Below the pieces are notes generated by a model that saw only the letters and a list, made by a program, of their open reading frames with translations, was not told the DNA's origin and did not search any database. Below are positions 1 through 11,545 of a DNA stretch of 64,000 nt, piece by piece. The stretch lies in assembly GCA_034440615.1 (NCBI GenBank), contig JAOTOM010005096.1, positions 124,001-188,000 on the forward strand, in the 5' to 3' direction. The position numbers were made by a program, and so were the translations under genes. Origin of the DNA: Ashinkailepas kermadecensis. Taxonomy: Eukaryota > Arthropoda > Thecostraca > Neolepadidae. Numbering within the stretch: position 1 is the stretch's first letter; each line of letters opens with the position of its first letter.

Positions 1-1080
1 CCAAATTTCAACGCGATGCCGAGCGGCGTATGTTCACTCCCGGCGGAAAATCTTAGGGAGGGTGGAAAAGGACCGCCCTCCCCCCCCCCCCCCCAAGGCG
101 GCGCGGGTAAACGTCCCAACTACTGATTTCGATCGATGATATGCATATATCAGTGACCAGTCTTGGCAATAATGGCTTAAAGGATCCGACAAAATGCATG
201 ATGAAAGGATTACATTTCTATGAATATCTTGCATTCTGTGACCGGACCGGGCCGGGCGGGGCTACATCCACAGCAAGCTTCACCGGCCCAGGTATGGCTC
301 GGGCCTCATGGACACGGGTATGGGCCGGGCTGGGCTTGGAGAATTGGGCTGGTTTCGAACTCTGCTCTGGACTGCGTCGTATGATATATAGCGGTGGTAT
401 GAATTACTTGGTTGCGATAAAGTCGGTGAACTGGTACCCAGAGAGTAAGCGGACATAAGCAATTTTGGCGGCCGATGTAATTCAAGCAGTATTACCATGC
501 AACACCGTAGCAATTTCAAATATGAGGGAGATGATGCCGACCACTGGTCGCCAATGGGGGATAGGTTTCTATTTGTCACACTCACTGGACTGTGACAGTA
601 ATATTTGCAGCGATATATGCAAACATAAATACTCATTTGTCTATGCAATGCCAGTGACGGTGGGGGTGGTATCTCATATGGGCCTGTCGTCCCTTCAGCC
701 ACTGGAAGAACCAGAGCGAGGGAGTGAACATGAATCAAAAGGAGAAGCAGCCGATGGGCTGCAGCGATCTCGTCAGGAAATGGCCGTCTTTATCTCGCCA
801 CTATCCGATCACGCTGCGGACGCAGGTGGTGGTTCGGGAGATGTCACAATCGGCAATCTTCTCGAGTCTCAACTGGAAGCCGAGTCTAGTACCGGGGGAA
901 CGGCCCGGCAGCGGAAGCCGGAACGACAAATGAAATTGGATCGGAAGGTGAGGCCGACTCTTCTGATCGGAATTCCGCTCCGAAACACACGTCCATCCAT
1001 TACATATATACCTCTTCGCTTTTCGCTGCTACGCACGTCTCGCCGCTAGAACTCTGACGCCGATACTCCAGGGCACAAGA
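1..1080. other. Unassigned sequence
   Basis: No recognisable gene. Open frames on both strands here have no family motif and no coding-like composition. A long C homopolymer runs about 77-94. A GC-rich stretch at 240-350 repeats short GGGCCGGGC/GGGCTGGGC words. Nothing else can be supported. Confidence 0.6.
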
Positions 1081-1846
1081 GATTGACTTGGACGACGCCG
1101 GATACTTGCCGCAACCGCAAGACGCCGCCGACCAGCTACCTGCTGCCAGCCACCAGCCGCCTGCCACCACACACACACACGATACACCAGCCAACATACA
1201 CACATACACAAGCACCAAGCACACCCAACCACACCTCCCTGCGCCACCGATCTCTTCTCCTCCAAGCATACAGTACTCTCAACCTATCTCTCCTGAACTT
1301 CAACTCTATCCAAGCCCCTTCAAGCCTTCAACCACCCTCTCAAGCTCACCTTCTGCTACATCTGCTGCGCCGTCGACTTCTACGCTACTCCATGCTCTTC
1401 AAGATCACCAAGACCGACATCAGCTCTACTCACCGCGCTTACTTCATCTACCACTTCAGTGCTCAGTGCCTCTTCAAACCAGTGCTCTTCTCTGCCTCTA
1501 CGACTCCATCTACACTCCAGGTCAGTCCGGCGGTGCAGGCACCCCTCCCCCCCCGGACGCCCTCCAACACACCCACCCCCGCTTCCCTCTAGTGCCCTCT
1601 GCACGATCTTTATCTGATCTTTCTGAACGTGCTTCCTTCACGCACAGTTTCTGATTTCTTTGTGTTTTCTTCGTCTTTATATGCCCCTCTTTTACAATCT
1701 GTCGGGCTTCCTTCACGCCCTTCCGAACCTTCCGCCAAAAACTGTACTGTGATTGTCTGTGCCACACACCTGCCACTGAACACCCTTTCTTCAACACCAC
1801 TGACACCTTGAACGCAAACAACACCGCTAACCACATCACCACCAAC
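1081..1846 (+). other. Probable 5' leader of LINE copy 1
   Basis: This stretch precedes the gag-like ORF1 and shares its marked compositional bias: the plus strand is rich in A and C (later C and T) and poor in G. No protein domain is visible. I infer that it is the 5' untranslated leader of the LINE, because the bias is continuous with the ORF. The true 5' end of the element cannot be placed, and no target-site duplication was identified. Confidence 0.35.
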
Positions 1847-3150
1847 ATGCACTCCTCAGCACAGCCACACGGCGATTTCTTCCTCTGCCGCCGGTGGGAC
1901 GGGGTGCCCATGGGCATCCTCAACCCCTGGCTGGTGGAGGAGGAGATCGCCAAGTACACAGGAGAGCCCCTGCACGCAAAACAGATCCACTCAGGGGCTC
2001 TCCTCATCCAAGCGAACACAGATATCGATAGCAAAATTCTCCCCACCATACATATGATCGGCAACACACCCATCACCATCGTCCCCGCCGCAAAACTCAA
2101 CACATCACAAGGAACCATTCACGCCAGGGAGCTGGCCGGGATAGCGGTGGAGACCCTGGTCTCCCGACTGGAGAGCCAGGGGGTTACCGCCGCGTTCCGG
2201 CCGGTTCCAAAAACCGGACGACCGCAAACACACATCATCATACTTACATTCAGAACGCGGACACCACCGAAACACCTGAAAGCCGGCTACTTACGATACA
2301 CCGTCACGCCACGCGTACCCCTCCCTCGACGCTGTAAAAAGTGTCAGCGGTACGGCCACTCCGAGGGGGGGGGGGGGTACCACTCCACCACATACACCTG
2401 CGGCAAATGCGCAGCACAACACAACACAACAACATACCCAGGCGGCGAGGCCTGCTGCGCCGCCTGCAGGGGGCCGCACGAGGCCGGGAGCAGCTCCTGC
2501 CCTCGGTGGATGACGGAGAAAGAAATTCTCCGCCTGGTCCACCTAGAGGGCATGGAGCTGTCCCTGGCCAGGAGGGCGGTGGCCGACCCGCCGGCGGCGT
2601 GGCCGACCCGCCGCACAGAGCCGGGACACAGACATCCACCGACACTTAACCACACAGAATACCCGGCTCTGACCACGCCCACCACCACGCGACAGAAACA
2701 CACCACAAGCACCTACCCATCACAACAACCCACACCAACACACACCAACAACACACGCAGAACACGAGCGCCAACACCAGCGTACACAGCGGTACAACGC
2801 CCAGCACACCAACCACCACCCCCACCAAACCGACCACCGACACCCACACCGCCTCCTCCCCCACCCTCCCAGCGTCCGCCTCCGCCACCCCAACGACCAA
2901 CAACATCAACCTACCCAGATACCTCCCCCTCAACAGATGATTCACCAACACACACAACCCGCACATACACAGACCAGGACACAGACACAGAGGAACATAC
3001 TGACGTAGAACACTACTCCACAGACACTGAGCAAACACTCCCCCCACAACAGAGACCACCCCCTGCCCACCAACCACCAAACCAACCAAAAAGCACCAAA
3101 CGACGCACATCTCCTAAAAGACCACTCACACGCGCCAACACATACAAACA

Positions 3151-3154
<4 letters not shown>
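1847..3154 (+). CDS. LINE ORF1, gag-like protein with CCHC zinc knuckles
   Basis: An open frame of 435 codons from the ATG at 1847 (context ACCAACATGC). An upstream TTG extension is also open, but ATG is the plausible start. The N-terminal third resembles the RNA-binding part of arthropod Jockey/I-type gag proteins. Around 2330-2520 come cysteine-rich knuckles (CKKCQRYGH, CGKCAAQH, CCAACRGPHE ending in SSSCPRW), then EKEILRLVHLEGM, typical of the post-knuckle helix. The rest is a very long Pro/Thr/His-rich low-complexity tail. In known families such ORF1 proteins bind element RNA. Oddity: the first knuckle contains a G run (2366-2377) giving several glycines, probably a homopolymer change, and the usual spacing is lost there. 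The stop codon overlaps the next ORF's start (ATGA at 3151-3154). Confidence 0.8.
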
Positions 3155-4165
<1,011 letters not shown>

Positions 4166-4692
4166 GGGCCACGCAAGCGTCCCAGGTAACGAAGAAGCAG
4201 ATCAGCTCGCAAGGTAAGCCTTAGCATTGACAATTACCCCAGTATGGAATATTCGTCAGACGATTGCAAAGCACTCCTACAACGCCACATACGTCAGCAT
4301 CACCGCCACACATGGACACAACACAACTCTACACAACACAACTCTACACAACACAACTCTACACAACACAACTCTACACAACACAACTCTACACAACACA
4401 ACTCTACACAACACAACTCTACACAACACAACTCTACGCAACACAACTCTACACAACACAACTCTACACAACACAAATTCAACCACACCCACAGCATCAA
4501 ACCAATGGTAAAATGGTAGGCACATGGAACACATTAGATCAATCTCGCCGACAAAAGGATGTCATCCTCACTGGACTTAGAATTGGTTGCACTAAACTAA
4601 CGCAGTCTTAACTAGAGGATGGCCAATAAGCACACCTCTTTGCGACACCTGCAACATCACATTAAGCTCAGGCCACATCCTGTTAGACTGTA
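4166..4692 (+). pseudogene. LINE ORF2 3' part: RNase H tail and C-terminal zinc finger
   Basis: Directly after the (CA)n tract the frame encodes GHASVPGNEEADQLAR, the last motif of an RNase H domain (catalytic Asp in EEAD), then a stop. In a shifted frame follow DDCKALLQRHIRQHH, typical of the linker after RNase H, an expanded pentapeptide array, and DVILTGLRIGCTKL. In a third frame at 4640-4691 comes LCDTCNITLSSGHILLDC, a Cys-Cys-His-Cys finger found at the C terminus of many Jockey/I-type ORF2 proteins. At least two frameshifts and a stop make this non-functional. The family assignment is by motif order; the match to the first half is inferred from position. Confidence 0.72.
4316..4476 (+). 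repeat. 15-bp tandem repeat (ACACAACTCTACACA)
   Basis: About eleven near-identical 15-bp units, one with CTACGCA. Because 15 is a multiple of three, the reading frame of the surrounding ORF2 linker is kept and would add a repeated TQHNS pentapeptide. The second LINE copy has no such array at the equivalent place, so it expanded in this copy or its lineage. Confidence 0.95.
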
Positions 4693-5175
4693 GTAGCCTT
4701 TGCGCTCAAAGATAACCACTTAAGGCTTTCTGCCAAAAAGAGGGCATTGCCCTGTCGCTTCCATCGCCTCTGGGTGACAAACACCCATAAATCTTTCAAT
4801 TGCTATTTAAATATCTACGCCACAAAACTAACATGAGCACTGTAGAATCCTCCACACCACCAACACTCGCCTTAACACGCAATGCGTGCCCGCGATACAT
4901 TTGTAGGAGGTACGTAATGGTCATCCCCGAATGCATCGGAAGTACACGAGCCGATTTGCTTTCCCATTAGAAATAAATGGTTGCCTGGCGGTGTCGTCGG
5001 ACGTAAATGAGCCGACTTCGTTTAGTAAGACAAAAAAGCAAAAAGAAAAACAACAACTTAAAACGACTACACAGAGGAACCATCGGACATAGATGAGCCG
5101 AATTACCATGCATCTCATAACCTAAGCCGGCTACCCAGAGCTACAGCGGACGTAGATAAGCCGAATTACCAACAC
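4693..5175 (+). other. LINE 3' region with four spaced 22-bp motifs
   Basis: After the zinc finger the frame is closed. Four copies of a motif close to CGGACGTAGATGAGCCGA lie at about 4937, 4998, 5084 and 5146, spaced 61, 86 and 62 bp. Between the second and third is an A-rich tract. The motifs may belong to the LINE 3' UTR or to the flank; the 3' end of the element is not certain. Confidence 0.55.
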
Positions 5176-5989
5176 CGTACTAACCCTACCATGCATGGCA
5201 TGCTTAGTATAACCATCTACCAACAACTAACATGCGGCGGCCGGTGTGATAGGCGGTGTGGACAATTACCTCCTTGTCCGCACGGCAAAGACCCCTCGGT
5301 GCTCTTCAACAGAAGTAGGCAAATGCCGGCACCCTGGCAAAATCAACTTTCTTGTCACCCTCAAAATCACCCTCCCTCACCCGAGTTACCAATTATCTTG
5401 CGGAGGACTAAAGCAAAATTAAAAGCATTTAGACATCCAGGAGATGTTCTCCACCTAGCCCCCGGCTTCAGCACCTAAATCATCCCACTCACTGTTACAA
5501 AGTACTCCCTTAACGTAAATGTACACTTGCCTTAGCTTTGCTTGCAAATCACACTCGATTTAAAGGTGGCGAATATGACCTTTATGGTCCGGCACGACTC
5601 TAAAATCTCCCCCCCCCCCCTCCTCCCCACCCCCTCTCGATTGGTGAATTTATAGCTGTGATGTAAAACAGATCGTGCTGTGTACCTGGACAATAATTTT
5701 ATTTGAGTCACTAGAAATACTAATGAAATAACCCGCACAAATTATCTACATGTTCTAGCTACACCTACATAGCCTAACTATCGGATTACAACGCTTAAAT
5801 TGTAAGATCTTTTCTCTGAGGAAACATAGTATCGAGGGAGAGTAAACAATTTCAGTGAGTTTCACCAAGGGGTGCAACGACCCCCTTGCGCGAGCAAGGG
5901 GACGGGGCAGCGCCGTAGCGCCCCATACGGTCGGTTGGTTGTGTTTGGTTGGTTGTGGGTTGGTTGTGCCCTCCAATAATTTCAACCTT
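5176..5989. other. Unassigned sequence
   Basis: No gene recognised. It contains a C-rich run near 5608-5635 and short GGTTGGTTGTG repeats at 5930-5970. Frames here carry no family motif. Confidence 0.5.
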
Positions 5990-6115
5990 TAACATGGGAC
6001 CATATATGTGGTTTGCCACCTACCACCAATCCGTTCCGTCACGCCAAATGCCTTCATGTATTGTGCCCTCCCAATAATCTCCAGACACCTACACCTGAGC
6101 ATGGAACTTCACATA
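5990..6115 (+). repeat. Dispersed repeat family N, copy 1
   Basis: This matches, with gaps, the sequence at 33355-33520 and the two halves flanking the PLE at 29085-29130 and 30810-30905. Shared words include ATGCCTTCATGTATTG, CCAATAAT and CTACACCT. No coding potential. Its nature is unknown; it serves as a marker for the PLE insertion. Confidence 0.5.
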
Positions 6116-7375
6116 GCCATTGTCCTGAATCCAGATCAATATGTGAACTTCTTGCAGACAAACCAGATCGAGGATGAAGACTCCTCTGCAAGAATGTGAG
6201 CGTGTGTGGTCGTTCGCTCGCTCACTCATTCCATCTCAATTATCAACGTGGGCGAACATTTTCACCACTGCCGACGAGCTTCCTCCTCCATTGGCAACGC
6301 GAGGTGCACCCGCCCTCCATCTTCTCTGGAAGATCTAAGGAAGATTGTGGCGCTTCACTTGGGGACCCCGTGTAAATCTCTGGAGAGCTGCACTGTTGCA
6401 ACCGATGCATTTATCGTCAAGTTCTTATACGACATCAGTGAAGAAGGGTATTCTGGACCCTCTCCAGCGACTCGGCAGTATTCACTCGATTGTCTCGTTG
6501 ATATGAATAGAATGCTGTGCCTACGTCCTTCATTTGCGCATACCTACAGTTGTGAAATAAGAGGGTGCGTTGTCCTCACTGTCGTACTTGCCGTTGACAA
6601 TAGTCATATGAACCGCATGTAATTCACTGAAATCTTAACAGGCGCATTTACATCTTCATTGGTATCACTAAGAACGTTTTCTTCCTTAAGTGATTGATTG
6701 CTTCGTTATCATGGCCAGCATGTTTTACTAATGCTTGATTAATTCTGGTTACTTAATGGCATAAGCTGTCCTATTTATCAGTTCGTACAGGTATCAGTAC
6801 GTACGTGCACGCATACTCAGGGCGTACCTACGGATAAGCCGTGTGCTTGATTTGATGGCGTCAACGTTCAGGAGCTGTGGTAGTTAGATGGCATATTTTT
6901 TATCTGTGCGATTTCAGACCTATTTAAGTTTCCAATAACGCACGGCGAGCGGTCCGCGCGAACGCCCTGACGCAGTGACGGCAGTTTTGGCGACTTGCCA
7001 GGTGTTCAATAACCGACTGACGTCACGGCAACTGCTTTGGTAACTATAACAAAGCCGAGGCCTGCGAGTGTTTAGCACTCTGTCCGGCGGCGTATCATGA
7101 TAAATTGCAAGCTGATGCGATGGGCGTTCAGAGCGCGCGAAGTGCAATAAGCATACAATGTTGGCTCGTAGTTGTAAAATGCCATAAGTAGCACCTTTGA
7201 GGTGCCACTCACGGGCGATATAGGGCGATATACGAGAAAGCAACCGTTGCTGGAATGCCAATATCTCGGCAAGTATGCACGTCGGATCGACATGAAAACA
7301 ACGCGCTGTCACAGGAAATTAATGGGAACGTTGTCAGCTCGCAGGTACTTTTCTATTCACGCATCACGTGGCCTG
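6116..7375. other. Unassigned sequence with one unrecognised open frame
   Basis: An open frame at 6206-6622 (+, 138 codons) contains no motif I recognise and has no convincing splice context. I do not call it a gene. The rest of the stretch holds no identifiable feature. Confidence 0.4.
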
Positions 7376-7500
7376 TGTGCCGAGGGACAGGACGAAGTAT
7401 GCTGAGGGTCTGGACGAAATGTGGTGATGGATAGGGAGAAATATGAGGAGGGACAGGACGATACATGCTGAGGGACAATGTGATACACGTTGAGAGAAGG
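7376..7500 (+). repeat. Minisatellite, ATGCTGAGGGACAGGACGA-like unit, locus 1
   Basis: About five degenerate units of 20-25 bp sharing GAGGGACAGGACGA and ATATGCTGAGGG. The same unit forms the array at 8700-8895, so one array probably seeded the other or both belong to a dispersed element. Confidence 0.65.
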
Positions 7501-8284
7501 GGCGGTGGATTAGGGGGTCGGAGGGGCGGTTAACACCCCCTGTCAAAACGATGGGAGGTCAAGACTATATGTTTAATCCAATTTCTATATTGGTCCGTTA
7601 GAGTGGCAGGGGTCAATCGAACGTCTATAGACGTAATTGTCATGGCACAACACTACATTTTTACGCTCCCTCATATTCAACTCCAGCTCAATCCAACGCT
7701 TTATGAGTATGCTTAATTACACATCAGAAAAGCAGTACACGAGTAGAAAAACATTGCAAATGTCATCAGTTATGTGGAAGTCTGATTACCCACCCCTGTT
7801 CCCCGTCCACTACTGCTAGTCGAGACGAAAATGCTTCATGTCGTCCAATCTAGAGCTATGCCTGTGTATAGCTCTGGAAAACTTGTCATACTTGGTATGC
7901 ATATACAGCCCCAAATTAAATGGTTTAATGTTGAGCCGAGGTGGGGGTAGGTACAGGGCAAAAAATGGGAGTACTGTTAGCTATTAAAGGAGTCCACATG
8001 GGCATAGCTTCGCAGCATGTTGGAAAGAGCATCACCAATGAGCAAACAAAAACAGATCTAGACCTTAATCATCATTCAGTCCGTCCTCACATGCTGTGTG
8101 AAAGTCATACACAAATTGTATCATTGACAAATACGGGTGTGTTCCAACACTATTTACTTCACTTTCAAGTATGCTACTAGCATGTAAGCTCCATAGTGCA
8201 GTAAGCGAATGCTGACTTTCAAACAGTTGAATGGTGATGGAGGATGTAAACAAGGGAGATGACGTGATGTGAGTGACCGGGCTG
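7501..8284. other. Unassigned sequence
   Basis: AT-rich, no recognised gene or repeat. Confidence 0.4.
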
Positions 8285-8480
8285 GGTGGCGTAATGTTTT
8301 ATCCTCGATATTTTGCATGTTCGATATTTTGAGCATTAGATACGTTGCGATTCGATATTTTGCATGTTCGATATGTTGCGCATTGGATATTTTGCGATTC
8401 ACTATTCGCATTTGCGATGATTTGCGCATTCTATATTTGCACCTTCCATAATTTGCTTTCGATATTCATCCACTTGATAC
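8285..8480 (+). repeat. Degenerate AT-rich tandem repeat (TTCGATATTTTGCATG)
   Basis: Eight to ten imperfect units of about 16-18 bp with a GATATTTTGC core. Units drift (GATATGTTGC, TATATTTGC), which suggests an old array. Confidence 0.65.
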
Positions 8481-8699
8481 TTTGCGTTTATATAATTTCT
8501 CGGAAGCCATCCCCAATATCAAATAGCAAGAAATTGTGGAAAGGTTCGCATGAAAACCACGAAAATACTACCGCACCAAATGAAAAAAGGAAAAAAGTCG
8601 CATAAAGGCCACGCACAGCGCATTGGTGCTCCATTATCGTCGTTTTGTCTTAACCTCTTCGTCCTCCCCGCATGACAAATTGGAATCCGCTACCCCTGG

Positions 8700-8895
8700 C
8701 TAAGAGACAGGGTAATATATGCTGAGGGACAAGTCGAAATATGCTGAGGGACAAAGGGATATATATTGAGGGACAAGGCGATAAGCTGAGGGACAAGACG
8801 ATAAGCCGAGGGAAAAGACGATGTATGTTGAGGAGCAAGGTGAATTATGCTGAGGGACAAGGCGAAATATGCTGGGGACAAGGCGAAATATGCTG
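8700..8895 (+). repeat. Minisatellite, ATGCTGAGGGACAAGGCGA unit, locus 2
   Basis: About nine units of 20-22 bp sharing GCTGAGGGACAAG, with GCGA or ACGA spacers. It has the same unit as the array at 7376-7500. Confidence 0.8.
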
Positions 8896-9289
8896 CTTCT
8901 GGGTGTATTTGTTACAGATCACATATCAGCAGCAAGGACAGGTAGCAGCATAAAGCCAAGTAAGCATAATAGGTTCGCGTGCCGACCGAACTTCGTCCAG
9001 CGAAGAAAGCATTGTAGCGCGCAAAGGCGATCCTCTGCCGGCCGATGAAGGTAGTAGCGTGATCAGCCGGGCACCTGTTGGCGAGTACAGCCACCGGCTG
9101 CAGCTCACCCACACCGACAAATGACAGCCATGTTTCGGCGTGGAGCGAGGACGGTGCGCGTGTGGTGCGACCAAGAGCGACGACCATCCAGGCGACGACC
9201 CAGTGTCACGTCTCACGTGTCATTCTTGGTAACGATGGAGCCGGGCGCCGCCCAAAGTGAAGCGTCTTGTCCTCTGGCTGATGTGGTGA
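8896..9289. other. Unassigned sequence
   Basis: Open frames exist but none carries a recognisable motif. Confidence 0.4.
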
Positions 9290-9450
9290 CGATTGGCCCC
9301 GATGCTGCCCCCCCCTCCCCAGCAATAATTCATACAGTTACACGGCTGGATGACTTCCGCGGGGGACATGACGCCGCTGCCCCCCCCCCCCTCCCCAGCA
9401 ATGATTAACACAGCTACATGGCTCGATGACCTGCGCGGGTCGTGACGCCG
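9290..9450 (+). repeat. Two-copy tandem duplication of about 80 bp
   Basis: Two imperfect copies share CCCCAGCAAT, ATTCATACAG or ATTAACACAG, CTACATGGCT, GATGAC and GACGCCGC. Each copy is preceded by a C homopolymer. Confidence 0.65.
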
Positions 9451-10019
9451 CCGCCGGCCAGAATGCTGTGGCCGCATGTTTTTACATGAATGTAGTTGCA
9501 TCGCTAAGCCAAAAGGAATGGCAATTTCGGGTAATTTACTGACTGAGGTCGAGTGGGATTCTGATGGGAGCAGAGGATTTGACGGGACTGCACGGAACAT
9601 GCGAGGTGTGATCGGGTGTGGCGGGGTCGTAGCGGGATTGGACAGGTCAGGGCGGGTTGATTTGCATGAGCACAGATCGATTCCGACCGGGTCGTGCAGG
9701 ATAGAGCCAGGCTCAGCATTGCTGTGTCGACTAATTGTTTGGTCAGGAGTCAATGTTACATGTTTCAAGCAAAGCTGGTTATGCAGCAACCAAACTGCAG
9801 GTGAAACAACTGCCATGTGTAGGGTATGCATGACAAATATAAAGTCAACAGCACACCTGGCTAATCACCACGGGCTCGTTAAACAATCAGTAGGTGAGGG
9901 ATATATTTAGCAAGCGCAGAGAAACAAAACCACTTGTGTCCAAGTCACATTTTGCCAGGTACTTCTTACCTTTGAGAAAATCCCGATCGACAACTTTTGG
10001 CATTCTTATGAAGTTGGTG
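9451..10019. other. Unassigned sequence
   Basis: Nothing recognisable. It may contain the 5' flank of the transposase pseudogene that follows. Confidence 0.4.
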
Positions 10020-10677
10020 ACCAGGGCAGATATCGATCAAGCTAGGAAGGTAAAAACTGCCAGACATCGCTGCAAAATACACGCCGGAAGGAGAAAAAGA
10101 AGGCCACTGGTGACGGCCGCTACCACACTCATTGACGTCTCCATCGGCCTTCTAGCCAGCCGCTTCGGTACGATCAAAGCGTAAGCCGAGAAGATTCGAA
10201 AAAGGTAGGATTCACGTAGACAAAATAGATGCAAAGAACAGCAAGTCACCGCTGAGCGGCACAAGATCCAGAAGTCGCGGATTCGTAAACTTGCAAATGG
10301 TGTATTGAGAGCAAACCAAAATTTTGTCTTCACCATCGATGATTAAGCGTACTTCACCCTTTCTGGAAGTACGGTGCTTCGGAACAGAGGATTGTGTGTT
10401 GGTCCTGACGGAGACGAACCCGAGTACAAGATGTTGTCCCATTTATCGGGAAGCTTCCAACAGCGCCTATGGTATGTATATGGATCTCTCCGTTGGTACC
10501 TTTCGTCATCCCAAGCCGCGCTATCGTGAGGGTTTATGTGTACCGTTAATGGTGTATCAGGCAAGGGCTTGTGTCCTATGTTAACGACATGTATCCTGCC
10601 GGTGGGCACGTGCATTGGCCGGGCCTGCCTGCCTCCCAACATGCACGTGACACCCTCGAGCTTCTTGAACATGATGG
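10020..10677 (+). pseudogene. Tc1/mariner-type transposase, N-terminal and central part
   Basis: Across three frames the sequence shows the landmarks of an IS630/Tc1/mariner DD(n)D transposase of the ITmD37-41D kind. RRKRRPL and SRFGTIK fit the end of the DNA-binding region. FVFTIDD, a stop, then AYFTLSGST (about 10320-10370) fit the first catalytic Asp in F-x-IDDESYF. QQRLWYVYG fits the core strand. YVNDMYPAGG followed by HVHWPGLPASQHA (about 10582-10650) fits the second catalytic motif, usually WPDLASSHYA, but here Asp is replaced by Gly. The frame ends at LLEHDG near 10677, and the matching continuation resumes near 11270. Stops, frameshifts and the lost Asp make this inactive. Confidence comes from the ordered motifs, not from a search. 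Confidence 0.65.
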
Positions 10678-11267
10678 CTCATTGGGGGGGGTCCGGTCTC
10701 GCAGCGGCTCAATGCGGGCCGGTTGCCACACGGAGATGGCATTCATTTGTGTTTCCCAGCTCACGATTTGTATTATTCTGGATCTAAACAACAAACTAGC
10801 AGTGGAGTTGTGTGAACTGATATCTTCCCTTCCACATGCAGTCATTTACTTGTTGTTATTACCAGTCAAAAGCTCGCCATTAAGATTGTCCCAGATTATC
10901 GTAATCTTCAGAAGGTAAATATGCTGCAGCCTCAAAATCGTTCGCACGAAGCATCCAAATGATCTGGAACGTCGACAAGCACCGACGGTGCATCTCGCCT
11001 CGTGCGTCATGTAAGCATGCCGACTTCCGCCGTCGTTAGCGCCATTAAACGAGCAAATTGATAACAGATTATTTGATGCAAATTGAAAACAGACCTGCTT
11101 TAAATGACGTCGCATATCTGGTTTGTCTAAAAGCCACTAATGGCATCGTGAATTAAATACAGCTTCATTAAAACAGCAGAAGAAAACGCATTGCTTCTGC
11201 CAGCTCTTGAGAAGTGCGCCACCGAATCCGCGGCTCGGCTGTTTCCCCATGTGGGCCACTATACCAG
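10678..11267. other. Roughly 590-bp insertion splitting the transposase
   Basis: The transposase frame stops after LLEHDG and resumes at GAPFINRD, where intact relatives have only a few residues between. The intervening DNA has no recognised coding sequence, begins with a G run (10682-10691), and shows no obvious terminal repeat. It could be a decayed non-autonomous element or filler from a rearrangement. Confidence 0.45.
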
Positions 11268-11545
11268 GGGAGCACCATTCATAAACCGAGATCAGAACCC
11301 TCCGAATGTTCCTCAGCTCAGATCGACTGAAGCCGCCCGGTCAATCGTAAACCAAGAAGTGTATCGAGGAGGATGGGAGGCAGCTCCCGAGGCCCAACTG
11401 AAGCGGACGATAAGGAAGGCGTCCACGACCATCAACCCGGAGATGCTGCTCGTCATGACGAAAAGGGTCGGTCAACTCGTGCGCGCCGCGAACTATCATG
11501 GTGGTAAGGTAAGGCAGGTCAGACCGGGTCAAGTCAGGCCACATC
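11268..11545 (+). pseudogene. Tc1/mariner-type transposase, C-terminal part
   Basis: The frame encodes FINRDQNPPNVPQLRSTE (about 11278-11335), the strongly conserved third catalytic block of ITmD-type transposases (usually NPPNVPQLRPIE followed by an aromatic segment). After it come VYRGGWEA, QLKRTIRK, INPEM and VRAANYHGG, which follow the usual C-terminal order. Together with the upstream part it makes one broken transposase gene. Terminal inverted repeats and TA target duplications were not found by eye. Confidence 0.72.

Noticed and set aside
6206..6622. 138-codon open frame as a host gene
   Set aside because: No recognised domain, no splice or promoter support, ordinary codon composition for random sequence.
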